A DNA stretch of 64,000 nucleotides from Ophthalmolycus amberensis (Eukaryota > Chordata > Actinopteri > Perciformes > Zoarcidae): assembly GCA_024529925.1 (NCBI GenBank), contig JAFEUB010001384.1, forward strand, positions 1,980,001 to 2,044,000, given 5' to 3'. Shown here piece after piece: positions 23,536-33,100 of this stretch. Under the pieces are notes generated by a model that saw nothing but the letters and a program-made list of their open reading frames with translations, ran no database searches and was not told the origin of the DNA. The stretch's first letter is position 1, and every line of letters begins with the position of its first letter. The translations under genes and the position numbers were made by a program.

Positions 23536-25126
23536 TGACCGCAAATGTTCCTGATGGTTCCCATTTTGTATTGCAGCATATACAAATGATGTGGTCCTTG
23601 CAATACAGAGAAGCCGAATGCTAATCTGTCTCCTATCAGCTGACTACCTCTCCAACAGCAATGCTGTGTTTGTGCTGGAATCGGGAGTCCAGGTAGGAAC
23701 TACATTTCACAGAAAGCAAAGGTCAAATGCCATGTTCATGTCACGTCGGAGTTATCGTAACTAACAACTTCTGGGAAACTCAAATTTTTCTGAAGGCTCT
23801 GATATGTGGGATTTGGCGCTTCATAATATGGAGGTGTCAGAAAACCAAACAAATATGGATGCCTCACATTTGCCAGACAGTCTTGCAATATTATTAAAGC
23901 CAAATTGATATGGTTTATATTGTCCATGCACATTATTTGAATCCCCACAGGACCAACTCTGTAATCATACAAATGTCCAGATGACTTGAGTGCTCCCGAG
24001 TAATTAATTATTGGATTCTTTCTCATCCCTTCGATAGATATTTAGTTAGTTGACTTAATGACGTGGCAGAAGCACAACGCCAGTGTTAACACAGGAATTA
24101 GAGTTACTGGATGTTGAAAAACCACAACAAAACTTTGTCTTTTCCATAACAGTTAACGGATAAATATACCTACTATAGACCCAGGGATTCTGCAGGGTTC
24201 GCACATAAATTTAAGTAAATAAATTAAAAAATGTAAGACCTTGTAAATACCACAGAATGCAGTTTAATACCTGTTCTGCGTTCATACCGGCCAAAGTATG
24301 AAAGTGTGATGGAAAACCAGTAAAGATCAAAAATTGTTGTACTTCCCAGCAGTACATTAAACTAATTCCTAACAATAAATAATTACTTTATTGCAACCAC
24401 GATTGAATATAAGGGGATAAAATCAATGGATGGATTCAAATACAAAATATCACTTTTCACAATAGGTTTTTGCTCAAATGTACACTTGTATTCTCCATTA
24501 TGAGACAATGAACTTCCTGGCCACTGTAGTTTGCAGTAGTGACAGTGTTTGCTGCAGATATGTTGTCACTGACTGAAACTTAACAGCGCCCTTTTATATT
24601 GAAAGAAACTATTGTCCTCTGGTTTGAGTTCCCAGCAACATAAATCCTGCATGAAACTCTCAAATAACCATTGGTTTCCTTTTATTGATATTCTTACATA
24701 AACTAAAACCAGTAGGGAGTGGATGGTAGGAAAATATGTCATCTATATTGTGTTGAGTGGTTAAGTTTCTTATTTTTTATGACATGTGTATTATTTTTTT
24801 AAACCACCATTTGTATTGTTCAAAACACAAATCATCACTGATTTGCTATACTTTGTCCATATTTTCAGGCTTTGCTGCAAGACTCTACCCTCAAACTCCT
24901 GCTGATATGGACCAGTAGCGCCTCAGCATCCCTCATCCAGCCGGACTCCCCGCTGCCCACCCTGGTCCAAAGGGCCTTGAAGGTGCTACCCAGTCTGGAT
25001 TGGACCTCAGGCAAACCCGCCAGAGCCACCAGCAATTTCTGGAGGTCTTTGAAGAAGGCCATGCCTCATCAGAAAGTGAAGCTGGTTTCACTCATGCAGA
25101 ACCAGAAACATTTTATCCTGACGTGA
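16053..25126 (+). CDS. il18rap: interleukin-18 receptor accessory protein (IL-18R beta)
   Basis: This is the signalling co-receptor that joins IL-18 and IL-18R alpha at the plasma membrane and recruits MyD88 through its TIR domain. Twelve coding exons are joined: 16053-16140, 16260-16455, 17570-17750, 17840-18008, 20144-20212, 20756-20885, 21035-21195, 21906-22043, 23140-23250, 23341-23484, 23577-23692 and 24869-25126. The frame is open for 586 residues (the mammalian protein is about 600). Visible parts are the signal MQTGYILFFFIFPIFA, three Ig-like domains (about 30-95, 96-211, 235-331; domain 2 carries DTGVYFC), a membrane helix (about 337-356) and a TIR domain with FDVFLSY (382-388), RDVLPG (456-461) and FW (558-559). 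The RALKVLP motif near the C-terminus is characteristic of IL18RAP. The ATG at 16053 was chosen because it opens a clear signal peptide whose exon ends in the phase needed by exon 2. An AATAAA at 25363 is a good poly(A) candidate. The 5' exon is the least certain part. Confidence 0.87.
16456..17569 (+). other. il18rap intron 2
   Basis: This intron separates Ig domains 1 and 2. The main content is the TG microsatellite at 17413-17533, ending 36 bases before the acceptor. The remainder is AT-rich unique sequence with nothing recognisable. Confidence 0.5.
17413..17533. repeat. (TG)n microsatellite next to il18rap exon 3
   Basis: About 120 bp of TG alternation with a few A and C interruptions. 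It takes the place where a polypyrimidine tract and branch site would usually lie, just before the exon-3 acceptor. Confidence 0.95.
18019..18082. repeat. (TG)n microsatellite after the il18rap exon 4 donor
   Basis: A pure TG run of about 32 units begins ten bases past the exon-4/intron-4 boundary (GTAAGTGCCC, then TG). Confidence 0.95.
18083..20143 (+). other. il18rap intron 4
   Basis: This long intron carries GCTAAC/GCATGC-rich repeat fragments at about 18415-18500 and 19445-19520, related to the repeat at 2230. Pieces near 18580-18615 and 19670-19760 contain CCAATCA boxes. No coding exon is supported in it. Confidence 0.45.
22055..22082. repeat. (CA)n microsatellite after the il18rap exon 8 donor
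   Basis: The CA run starts 11 bases after the exon-8 donor (GTTAGAATGC, then ACAC). Exon 8 encodes the membrane helix. Confidence 0.9.
22084..22215. repeat. interspersed repeat, CCCTAACC-type
   Basis: The block TTGCATTGACTTACATTC followed by CCAAACCCTAACCATAAC and further CTAACCTTAAACC words is a familiar teleost dispersed repeat. It lies within il18rap intron 8 (22044-23139); the rest of that intron shows no recognisable feature. Confidence 0.5.
23501..23533. repeat. (TG)n microsatellite after the il18rap exon 10 donor
   Basis: This TG run starts 16 bases past the exon-10 donor (GTCAGAGG). Exon 10 carries TIR box 2. Confidence 0.9.
23693..24868 (+). other. il18rap intron 11
   Basis: This 1.2-kb AT-rich intron is placed within the TIR coding region. 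The equivalent intron is missing from both il18r1 copies. No repeat family or exon was recognised inside it. Confidence 0.5.
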
Positions 25127-25362
25127 TGTACAGTGTTTTTATTTTACAATGCAGCCCGTTACTGCATTCTACACACTGAAACTGCTTGCCGGCCAGCGCA
25201 AGACATGAATGAACAAATGTGTGAAGGTAATTTCCATGATGGTAAAGATGCAAAATCAAAGTATCGTTTTCAAATGAAGGGAAAACAGTGAGTCACGCTT
25301 TGTGCCATGTTCGGGGCATTGAGTGGTATGTAGTCTGATCTTTGATTTCCATCTGTATCAAA

Positions 25363-25368
25363 AATAAA
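25363..25368 (+). promoter_or_regulatory. candidate poly(A) signal of il18rap
   Basis: AATAAA lies 237 bases after the il18rap stop codon. This is a suitable distance, but a six-base match alone is weak evidence. Confidence 0.4.
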
Positions 25369-27555
25369 CTTTCAGTTAAACAGTGCAAATCAATCAATTA
25401 TCAACTCTACAAGCATTAAAAACGAATATAAGTATGTCTACTAATATGTTGATAAACAAAATTTAAAACCCCAAAAAAGATGGATGCATTTAACAATTTA
25501 ACTCAAACAACCTTAAATGAGTCTCATTCTATATAAGTTTGAGCAGAGAAAACGTATGCTGTGGGATGTAGTTCATGTATCGTCACAGCAGACATGTCAG
25601 CAATAAACATTTGACACATAATCATCATTCAAATCTTTTATTTGACTGACGTTTAAATATGTAATGAAGAGTTGTTTGATGAAACCGGTCGTAGCACTGG
25701 ATGTGATTCATTTGGGAAAGCACAACAGTCAGATAGCTCACAGAGGAGAATATATTTTTTAATCCAGAGTATTTTCCAAAAGTCAGGCACAGGAGAAGCA
25801 ACCACATTTATCTGAACTAAAAGGATTGGCGTATTAATTCTGAAGTTTGGGCTTGCTGATGTTAAAAGTGGCAATGAAAAATGTTTTGAGTACCTAATTA
25901 TTGCTAATTTGCATTGTAACCTGACAGTTCCTCCCCAAAATCATGGTTTTTTGGGGGTTTTTTTACCTGTAGTGCTATTTATTAATCTATATGGTTTTGG
26001 TGTGAGTTGCCTTGTGTAGAAGATATCAGCTGTAGAGATGTCTGCCATCTCAAGAAAAAGATGGAACTATATGGCACTCTGCTTGTGGTGCTCAAAGTGC
26101 CAAAAAAAAGTATTCTCAACAGCAATGTCTCTTTCCAGAAATCATGAACCACAGACCTTGTTGTGAGGAGTTTCATGTAGGAACTATTTTCTTTCTACCA
26201 AACTGCACCAACCAACCTGATCACAGAGCGGGAGGAAGAACGCATCTATAATCGATACTGCTAGCTCGCCTAGCACCACTGAACTAGCTAATGTTACTGC
26301 TCAGCTGAGGACGCCGTTAATGTTTACATCTCGCGCGTGCACGAGCCTCATGAGTAGATGCACGCTCTTTTGCACTGTTGTGATACGGTTGGAGGGTGTA
26401 GTTTGATAGAAAGAAAATAGTTCCTACACAACACTGCTCACAACACGGTCTGTGGAATAGTTTGAGCAACCTGTGTCATGATTACTGAAGAGACATTCCT
26501 GTTGAGTTTTTCAAATATATTGTTTTGGCACCTTGACCACCACAAGCCGAGCGCCGTATACCGGTAGTCACGTTATATTAGAGAGCAGGCAGACAATTCT
26601 ACGGCCACTATCGCCAAAACTAGGCAACTCACACCAACCCAATCTACCGGTAGATTGATTAGTAGCACTACGGGTAAAAGGAAAAATATTTATTAATATT
26701 TTTGGGGGGTGAACTGTCCCTTAAATATGACTGTTACCAGCACCCTGGTAACTCCGTGACTTCACAGTTGTCAACTAAAAGCACATTAGCAGTCCTGTCA
26801 TTGTGAACATAACAAAAAAATTTACACACATTTTTTGCCAGATTCCGTAAAGCAAACTTACAGAAACACAGCATTGAACAAGCAAATCCAGAAATACTGG
26901 CAGGAAGCTCAGACAAAACAAACTGTCCATGAGGCGTCACAGCTGGTGAAAACAAAGCGTTGTACATCGATGCCGAGAAACTAAATGAAACAACAATCCA
27001 TGTACGTCGAGTCGAAGCCGCACACGCACAATAACATAACTCTTAAACACACACCCTGCCATTTGTGGATTTAAAAATAAAACATTATCACAGTTCTATG
27101 TACGTTTTATACAAATATTTGACAAGCGACACTTGCTCAGGACCACACCCAACCAGCTTCAGATAGGAACAAGCATGTCACAAAAGGGGAATGAGGGCGC
27201 TACGATGTTAGATTTTTTTCATTATCCAGCTGAAAACAACCGTATAATTCTACACAGTTTAAATGGCTATTTTGTTTGTCCCATATCCCCCCCCCCTGTA
27301 CCTCTCATCACAGAGGGTTGACACACTGGTACCTCTCCTCTCACTTTGTGTCAGCCGGTAGTGGTTAGAAACGTAAACTTGAGTTCAGTCACTGAGTATC
27401 GAAGGCTTAGAGTATTCCTCATTGCATGTCCACAAAGCTGAGAAGTTATCAAAACCAAGGGTACAGTGAAGAATCCTTTGAGCCTTCGAAGATATCTCTG
27501 ACATGGTTTAAACTATACAAAAGCATCCATTAGTCACAAAAACTGTGGTAGTCAT
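25369..27555. other. convergent intergenic region, il18rap / pcnp
   Basis: The region lies between the 3' ends of il18rap (+) and pcnp (-), and the 3' UTR of pcnp must lie in its right part. It includes the inverted-repeat element at 25924-26722, a run of C near 27290, and only weak minus-strand poly(A) signals (TATAAA complement at 27106; AATAAA complement at 26689, inside the element). Confidence 0.45.
25924..26722. mobile_element. MITE-like element with long terminal inverted repeats
   Basis: The left end (ACAGTTCCTCCCCAAAA, then CCTGTAGTGCTA and GGTGTGAGTTGCC) matches the reverse complement of the right end (GGCAACTCACACC, TAGCACTACGGG, then GGGGGGTGAACTGTCCC) over roughly 90 bases with mismatches and indels. 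There is no transposase frame. Limits are approximate and a target duplication was not resolved. Confidence 0.7.
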
Positions 27556-27906
27556 TTACAATTTGTCTGCTTGGGCCTTCATCTTCCTCTCCCAAAGTTT
27601 TTGATGATCAGAGAAACCCTGCTTGCCCTTGTTGAAGGAATTAGGTCCCGCAGAAGTTGGTGTCTCCCTAAAAAGATAGCAGATCAGTCATGCCACAAAT
27701 AACTTAATTCGTAAAAAATAAATTTGATAAAAGCAGAAGCTGAGGGAAAAATTATAAAGTACACCATGTATCTGTGTGGTTATACCTGCCAATGTTCTTC
27801 ATCCTCATCTTTGCTTCTGGGGGCATCTCCTCGGGTTCACTCTGCATGGCATGAGAGAGTTTAAATCAGCCTCTGCATATATGTTTAAGGATTTCTACAA
27901 CTATGA

Positions 27907-27947
<41 letters not shown>

Positions 27948-29149
27948 GCTCTTACATCATCCTCATCTTCGTTAAAAACAGACGCCAACCCTGACTTTTT
28001 TGGAGGAGCTGTCGGTGGGGGCTCTTTGGGTTTCTAGAACAGATTGCAGATGTGAGATATAGGGAAACGAAAAAGCGTCACACCTCTTCACTCTCTTCGT
28101 ATAATTCAAAAGACAAGATGGTAAGACGTATCAAATGTGAGGTTTTGCAGCTGTTCTTCACTTGATAAATAAATGGAATCATTTAATCAATGGACAGGCT
28201 ATGCGTTCAGGCAGTCACTACGCAATGCTGCACACTCACTGTTGCTCCAAGTTTGATAGATATGGGGTTCGACTTCTTCCCCATCGGACTGCTCATGCTA
28301 AAGCCTATCTTGGAGACTTTGCTGGGGGCTGGTGGGTCCTCTGAGGACTCGTCCTCGTCTTCAGGTGCGAGATGCTCGGATGTGCGTTTGACCGCGGTCC
28401 CTTCTCCTCCCACAGTGCTACAAGAGACAGGCTTAGTGTTCACTCTGTCCTCCTCCTCCTGCGGCCCTGCTTGAGGCAAGACAACTCAACAAGGTGAACA
28501 ACAGTTTCCTGTGAACTTGAGAATAATAAAAGCTATCACCTTTACCTCTGTTCCTAACGTTACGTTTCTTGCCATTAACTAACCACAGGTAACTTAAGTT
28601 CTTACCGTTGTGTTATCAGTTAACTTAGTGTTTTAAAAGTCCACATAGGGACTGTGTGTATGAGTAACGTACATTAGGGTCTGAGAGCAGATAACGCTGT
28701 TACTAATATGATGTTATTAACCTGTGCTAACTAACTTGCACACTAGCTAGGCTAATGCCAAGTTAGCAAGCTAACAAGAGACCTTCCTGCTGCAAGCTAG
28801 GCTTTGCTTTATACCCTGTCTAACGTTAGACGTATCTTTAGCTTGGTAGTTTCTGCCCATCGCCTTTACATAGCCAAATAGGGAACGTTAATACAAATTA
28901 AAATGTTACTCCGCGTTAGCATTAGCTAGCCAATGATACGTAACGTTAGCTAACATTAAGTTAGCTTAGTGAAGTTGTACGAACGATTCCTCTGTCTAAC
29001 ATTAGCTAGGGACACTTTTAATGGATAGGCAGCAACTCGAGCTAACGCTAAATACTTCCTATTTTTCAACCACATTTACACGTTAAAACAGCATAAATAT
29101 CACCTCCGTCGTCGGTGCCACCTCTTCTGTTATGCTCGTAATCCGCCAT
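27556..29149 (-). CDS. pcnp: PEST proteolytic signal-containing nuclear protein
   Basis: This is a small nuclear protein; family members have PEST regions, are ubiquitinated and are linked to cell-cycle control. On the minus strand the exons are 29149-29104, 28466-28240, 28033-27956, 27841-27786 and 27667-27556. All have GT-AG borders and give 172 residues, against 178 in mammals. The protein begins MADYEHNRRGGTDDGG and has an acidic PEST-like region (PEDEDESSEDPPAP). It then carries the conserved KVSKIGFSM and NPISIKLGA blocks, an acidic FNEDEDD stretch, EEMPPEAKMRMKNIGR and the C-terminal TPTSAGPNSFNKGKQGFSD segment that identifies the family. It is head-to-head with stk16. A CA repeat lies just inside intron 3. 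All residues typical of the C-terminal block are present, so the gene looks functional. Confidence 0.93.
28467..29103 (-). other. pcnp intron 1, rich in TAACGTTA words
   Basis: This first intron repeatedly contains AACGTTA, CTAACGTTAG and GCTAGC-type words (for example near 28555, 28822, 28883 and 28939). The same words occur upstream of stk16. They contain CpG despite the otherwise CpG-poor surroundings, which suggests germline-unmethylated promoter-proximal DNA. That interpretation is inference. Confidence 0.4.
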
Positions 29150-29756
29150 GATTTCTTCTGTGAAACTCTCTCCAGCTCATGCCACTGCACTCCTCCAGCG
29201 CTGTGTAACAAACATGCTCCATGCAGACTGTTTTTAGAGAAGAAGAATAAAGAAGCCCTGTAGACTAGAGTAAAGAACTATTCAAGTACCAGTTTCCCTA
29301 ATGATTGGAAATTAAATATCATTAAGTCAATTTGTAGTGGAATGGGGGTGTACAAAAAAAATCAATTTATCTTTTCAGTCATGATCAAAGACGTTGTTTT
29401 CTCGAGTATAAGTACAACAGGATATTGGCAGATCCCTTTTTTGCACATGTTTATTTGCACAATATGTGAACATCTTGCACATTTATGGGAGGAGTAGAAA
29501 AAAACCAATAATAAATCTGCCCAGTTGATAAAGCACTAGAATTGTTCGATGATTTTATCTAAAAAACAGGATTAATAGCTGTACATTATCGGGTAGGTAG
29601 GGTAGAATTTAATCTCGGATCTTTACTCCGAAGCAAAGGTGGCGGTAATGTACTTTATACGCTGGTTGTCAACCTTCTTTAAAGCCAAGAAGAAGAAAAG
29701 GAAGAAGATGGAGAAATATGACAGTAAGCTAATTTGGTAAACAGACAGCTAGCTGG
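29150..29756. promoter_or_regulatory. divergent promoter interval of pcnp and stk16, with stk16 5' non-coding exon
   Basis: The pcnp start codon (minus) and the likely stk16 non-coding first exon (ending at 29756 before GTAAGAATAA) face away from each other over about 0.6 kb. A matching acceptor (TTCTCCCAG) precedes 30130, 39 bases upstream of the stk16 ATG. No TATA box is obvious. The exact starts cannot be read from the sequence. Confidence 0.5.
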
Positions 29757-30168
29757 TAAGAATAAAGACGTAACGCCACCAATTATAGCATAGGTTTGTT
29801 ATGTTGAGCTGTTCATTGTGTTAGGTAGTCAATAGAAATTACAAAGCGATTTGGGCTAACGTTAAAAATGGACGTTTATGTGGCATTTTGGCAGTTGTAG
29901 CCTGGAAGTAGCTTATGTTAGATGTTGCTGATGTGCTATGCTAGCTGACAGCTAACAGCTAACGTTTGTTGACTCTTTGTAAGCTTTCGTACCATATGTT
30001 TCTCTCCAATGGACCAAAAGGTTATCGCGTAGTTTGCTTTCAATAATGAATGTTTCAGCTAATAAGTAGCATTGCATTTCTCTGGCTGTCATTCTCAAAT
30101 AACTTTTTTATTTGTCCTATTTCTCCCAGGCCCTTAAAAGCTTGGCGTTAAACAATGTACCAGTCAAG

Positions 30169-33100
30169 ATGGGGCAGACCCTGTGCATATGCTCCCGTGG
30201 CTCATTCACCATTGATAACAAAAAATATTACTTTGTCCAGAAACTAGATGAAGGGTAAGATAACATTTTGAAGTTGATGTATTAAACTCCACTTAACTCC
30301 ACCTTTAAATTTAAGCGTGATGATATTTTATTTTTCTGTCAAAAAACCATTTAAAACCACATCACTGAGCCTCACAGTTGCACTGGGTGACATCTATCTC
30401 ATTACAATGAACACGGAAACTGTGCGTTATTTTAAGTCTATCCTCCATACACTGTCCCTGATACAATTAATACTAACTAGAAATCCAATCCATGTCCACA
30501 CAAATGCACTATTTATTCCTCTTTGAGGCCCATCTTTGATAAATGCAGTCTTCAGCTGTTATGGTAAATTATTTAGCCATTTAAAAAATGAAACTCCAAT
30601 CTCTAGAATCCAATCTCTCTGTGTCTTCTCATCAGGGGGTTCAGTTATGTGGATCTGGTGGAGGGGGCCAAGGATGGGCGCTTCTACGCCTTGAAGAGGA
30701 TCCTGTGCCATGACCGTGAAGGCCATCAGGAGGCTCAGACAGAAGTGGACATGCATCAGATTTTTAATCACCCCAACATCTTGAGTCTGGTTGCACACAC
30801 CTTTGTTGATCGTGGAGACAAGACTGAAGCCTGGTTACTTCTGCCTTATATCAGAGTAAGTTGGTGTAGCTGTGACCGCCCCTGTCTCTAATCACTGCAA
30901 GTATGCTTTTGTCCCTCTGTCCCTAGAGAGCAGATTACCTGAGAGCGGAGCACCTGGTCCAGGAACAGGGAGGGCATAAAACCCTGCTCTAGCGTTGCTC
31001 GGGGCGGGTTTACTCTCCGGCGTATGTGGAGGGTTCCCAGCCAGTTGCTGCCGGTTATTTTGGTTTTGGTTTCCTTTGGTTTCGCTGACAACACTCACAC
31101 TTCATCCCACACGCATCCACGTTGACACTACTGATGTTATTGACTGACACACTTCATAACTTTAACTATTTCGTTATTTGGTTAAATAGACCTTTTCGTT
31201 ACCATCATTTGTTGTCTGCCGTATTTGTCATGGCCTAGGAGCCGGGTTATGACAAATTGGGGGCTCGTCTGGCTTTTTTCCCGTTTATGCTGTGATTTAG
31301 GTGAGACTTGGGAAGGGGTACTTTTGTATTTGTGGGCATTTTTGTACCTGGCGTGTGTTTTCGGATTTGTTTTTTGCAGCGTTTGGGTCAACTAAACGGT
31401 AAAAATATTTCTGAAGGTTGGTTTTCGTCTGCGTTTCTGTGTGCAGATGGATTGTTTGCTTCCTCCTTTGTTTACTTGTGCCGCTGGTAAACGTAGCTGC
31501 TCATGTATTGATTCAATTCAAAGGACAACGGGGTTGGGATATATCTACTGGGTAAGTTACGTTCATATTTATGTTTTGGTCTTTCTTATCCGGACTTGGT
31601 GAGGGGGGGGTTCGTGGTTATGATTGTGCTGCAGCGGGCCCAGATGACGCCTGCAAGTTGCTCAGTGCGCAATTCCATCAAAGTGGTGCGGAGTTTTCCC
31701 TGGTAGACTGTAGCGACGTTGCCCTTTGGGTTCGTTGAGCTGGTTTTCTGTAGTGCTGTGGCGAACGTGGTTGAAGCTTGCTTGGGAGCATGTCCGTGGT
31801 TTCAGGGGAGTTGCTAGCTTGCTAGTCGCTCTGCTAGACCAGCGGTCTTCAGTGCATAAATACCCACCACAAGTAGCTGCATGAAGACTAGGGATGAGCT
31901 TAGTTAGCAGGGTTGGTCTTTAGATAGCGGGGAGACTCCAAACCGAGGGGAGGATTATTCCTCATTGCGCACAGGGGTAAACTTTGAGGTGTCTGTCTGG
32001 TTCGGCTGTGTGCACCAACGTGGTTTTGCTCAGTGGATAGTCGTTGTAAATAGTTGAAATGTCTGAGGTTCAGGCGTTCATTGCCGCTCCATCTCAGGAG
32101 TCCCTGGATATATGCACAAGAGAGCAGTTGCTCTTGATTGCAGATCATTATTCAGTGGTGGTTGTAGGTGATAAACGCATCAAGGAGAACATTAAATATG
32201 CTATAAAAGCAAAATTGACCGAAGTAGGAATTATATCTGGGAATAAACAAGAGTCATAGTCAATTCCTACTGCTGTATCATTTCAGACTCATGGACTAAC
32301 CTTTGAACAACAGAAGGAGATTTTGCTGTTGCAGATGGAACATGACAAAAGTAAACATGAATTGGAAATCAGAAAACGGATAGAAGTGGAGAAAATCCGC
32401 CAGGAATCAGAGACAGCAAAGATAGATCTGGAGAGGTATCGTTTGTCACAGGTGGCAGAGTTGACAATAGTAATACCTGTAATTATTGTCGGGAGGAAGG
32501 ACATTGGAAGGCAGAGTGTCCTACGTTACAGGCTAGACTAAGGGATGGAAGACCTAATGTTAGGCCTGCTGCTTGTGCTGCTACGGTTAAAGACTGTTGT
32601 GTTGTTGAGGGGCTTACATCTCACTCTTGCGACCTGGGGGTTTTGGCAGCTTATGCTCCTTTCATACGAGGCGGATTTGTGTCAGTTTTGGGAAGCAAGG
32701 TAAAGGTCCCGATAAAAATCTTGAGGGATACAGGTGCCTATGATTCGTATATCATTGACTCTGTTTTGCCTTTGTCGGAGGAGACTGATACTGGCGACAG
32801 TGTTCTCAGTCGTGGGATGGGGTTGAAGGTTCTCCCTGTTCCTTTGCACAAGATGGTGCTTGACTGTGAGCTGGTTAAGGGTGAGGTAGCGGTTGGTGTG
32901 CGTCCGGCGTTGCCTATTGAGGGTATACATTTTCTTTTGGGCAACGGCTTGGCTAGTAGCCGAGTTTGGATGGACACTCATCCCGCACCAGTGGTCACAT
33001 GCTGCCCAATCGATTCTGTGTCACACGAGAGTTCCAGAGTAGTGCCAGAGGTCTTTTCATCCTGCGAATGTATACATGCTATGGGCAAATCGGACCCTGA

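Noticed and set aside
30559..30798. Minus-strand open frame over stk16 exon 2
   Set aside because: Shadow of the plus-strand kinase exon, which has clear kinase motifs and splice sites.
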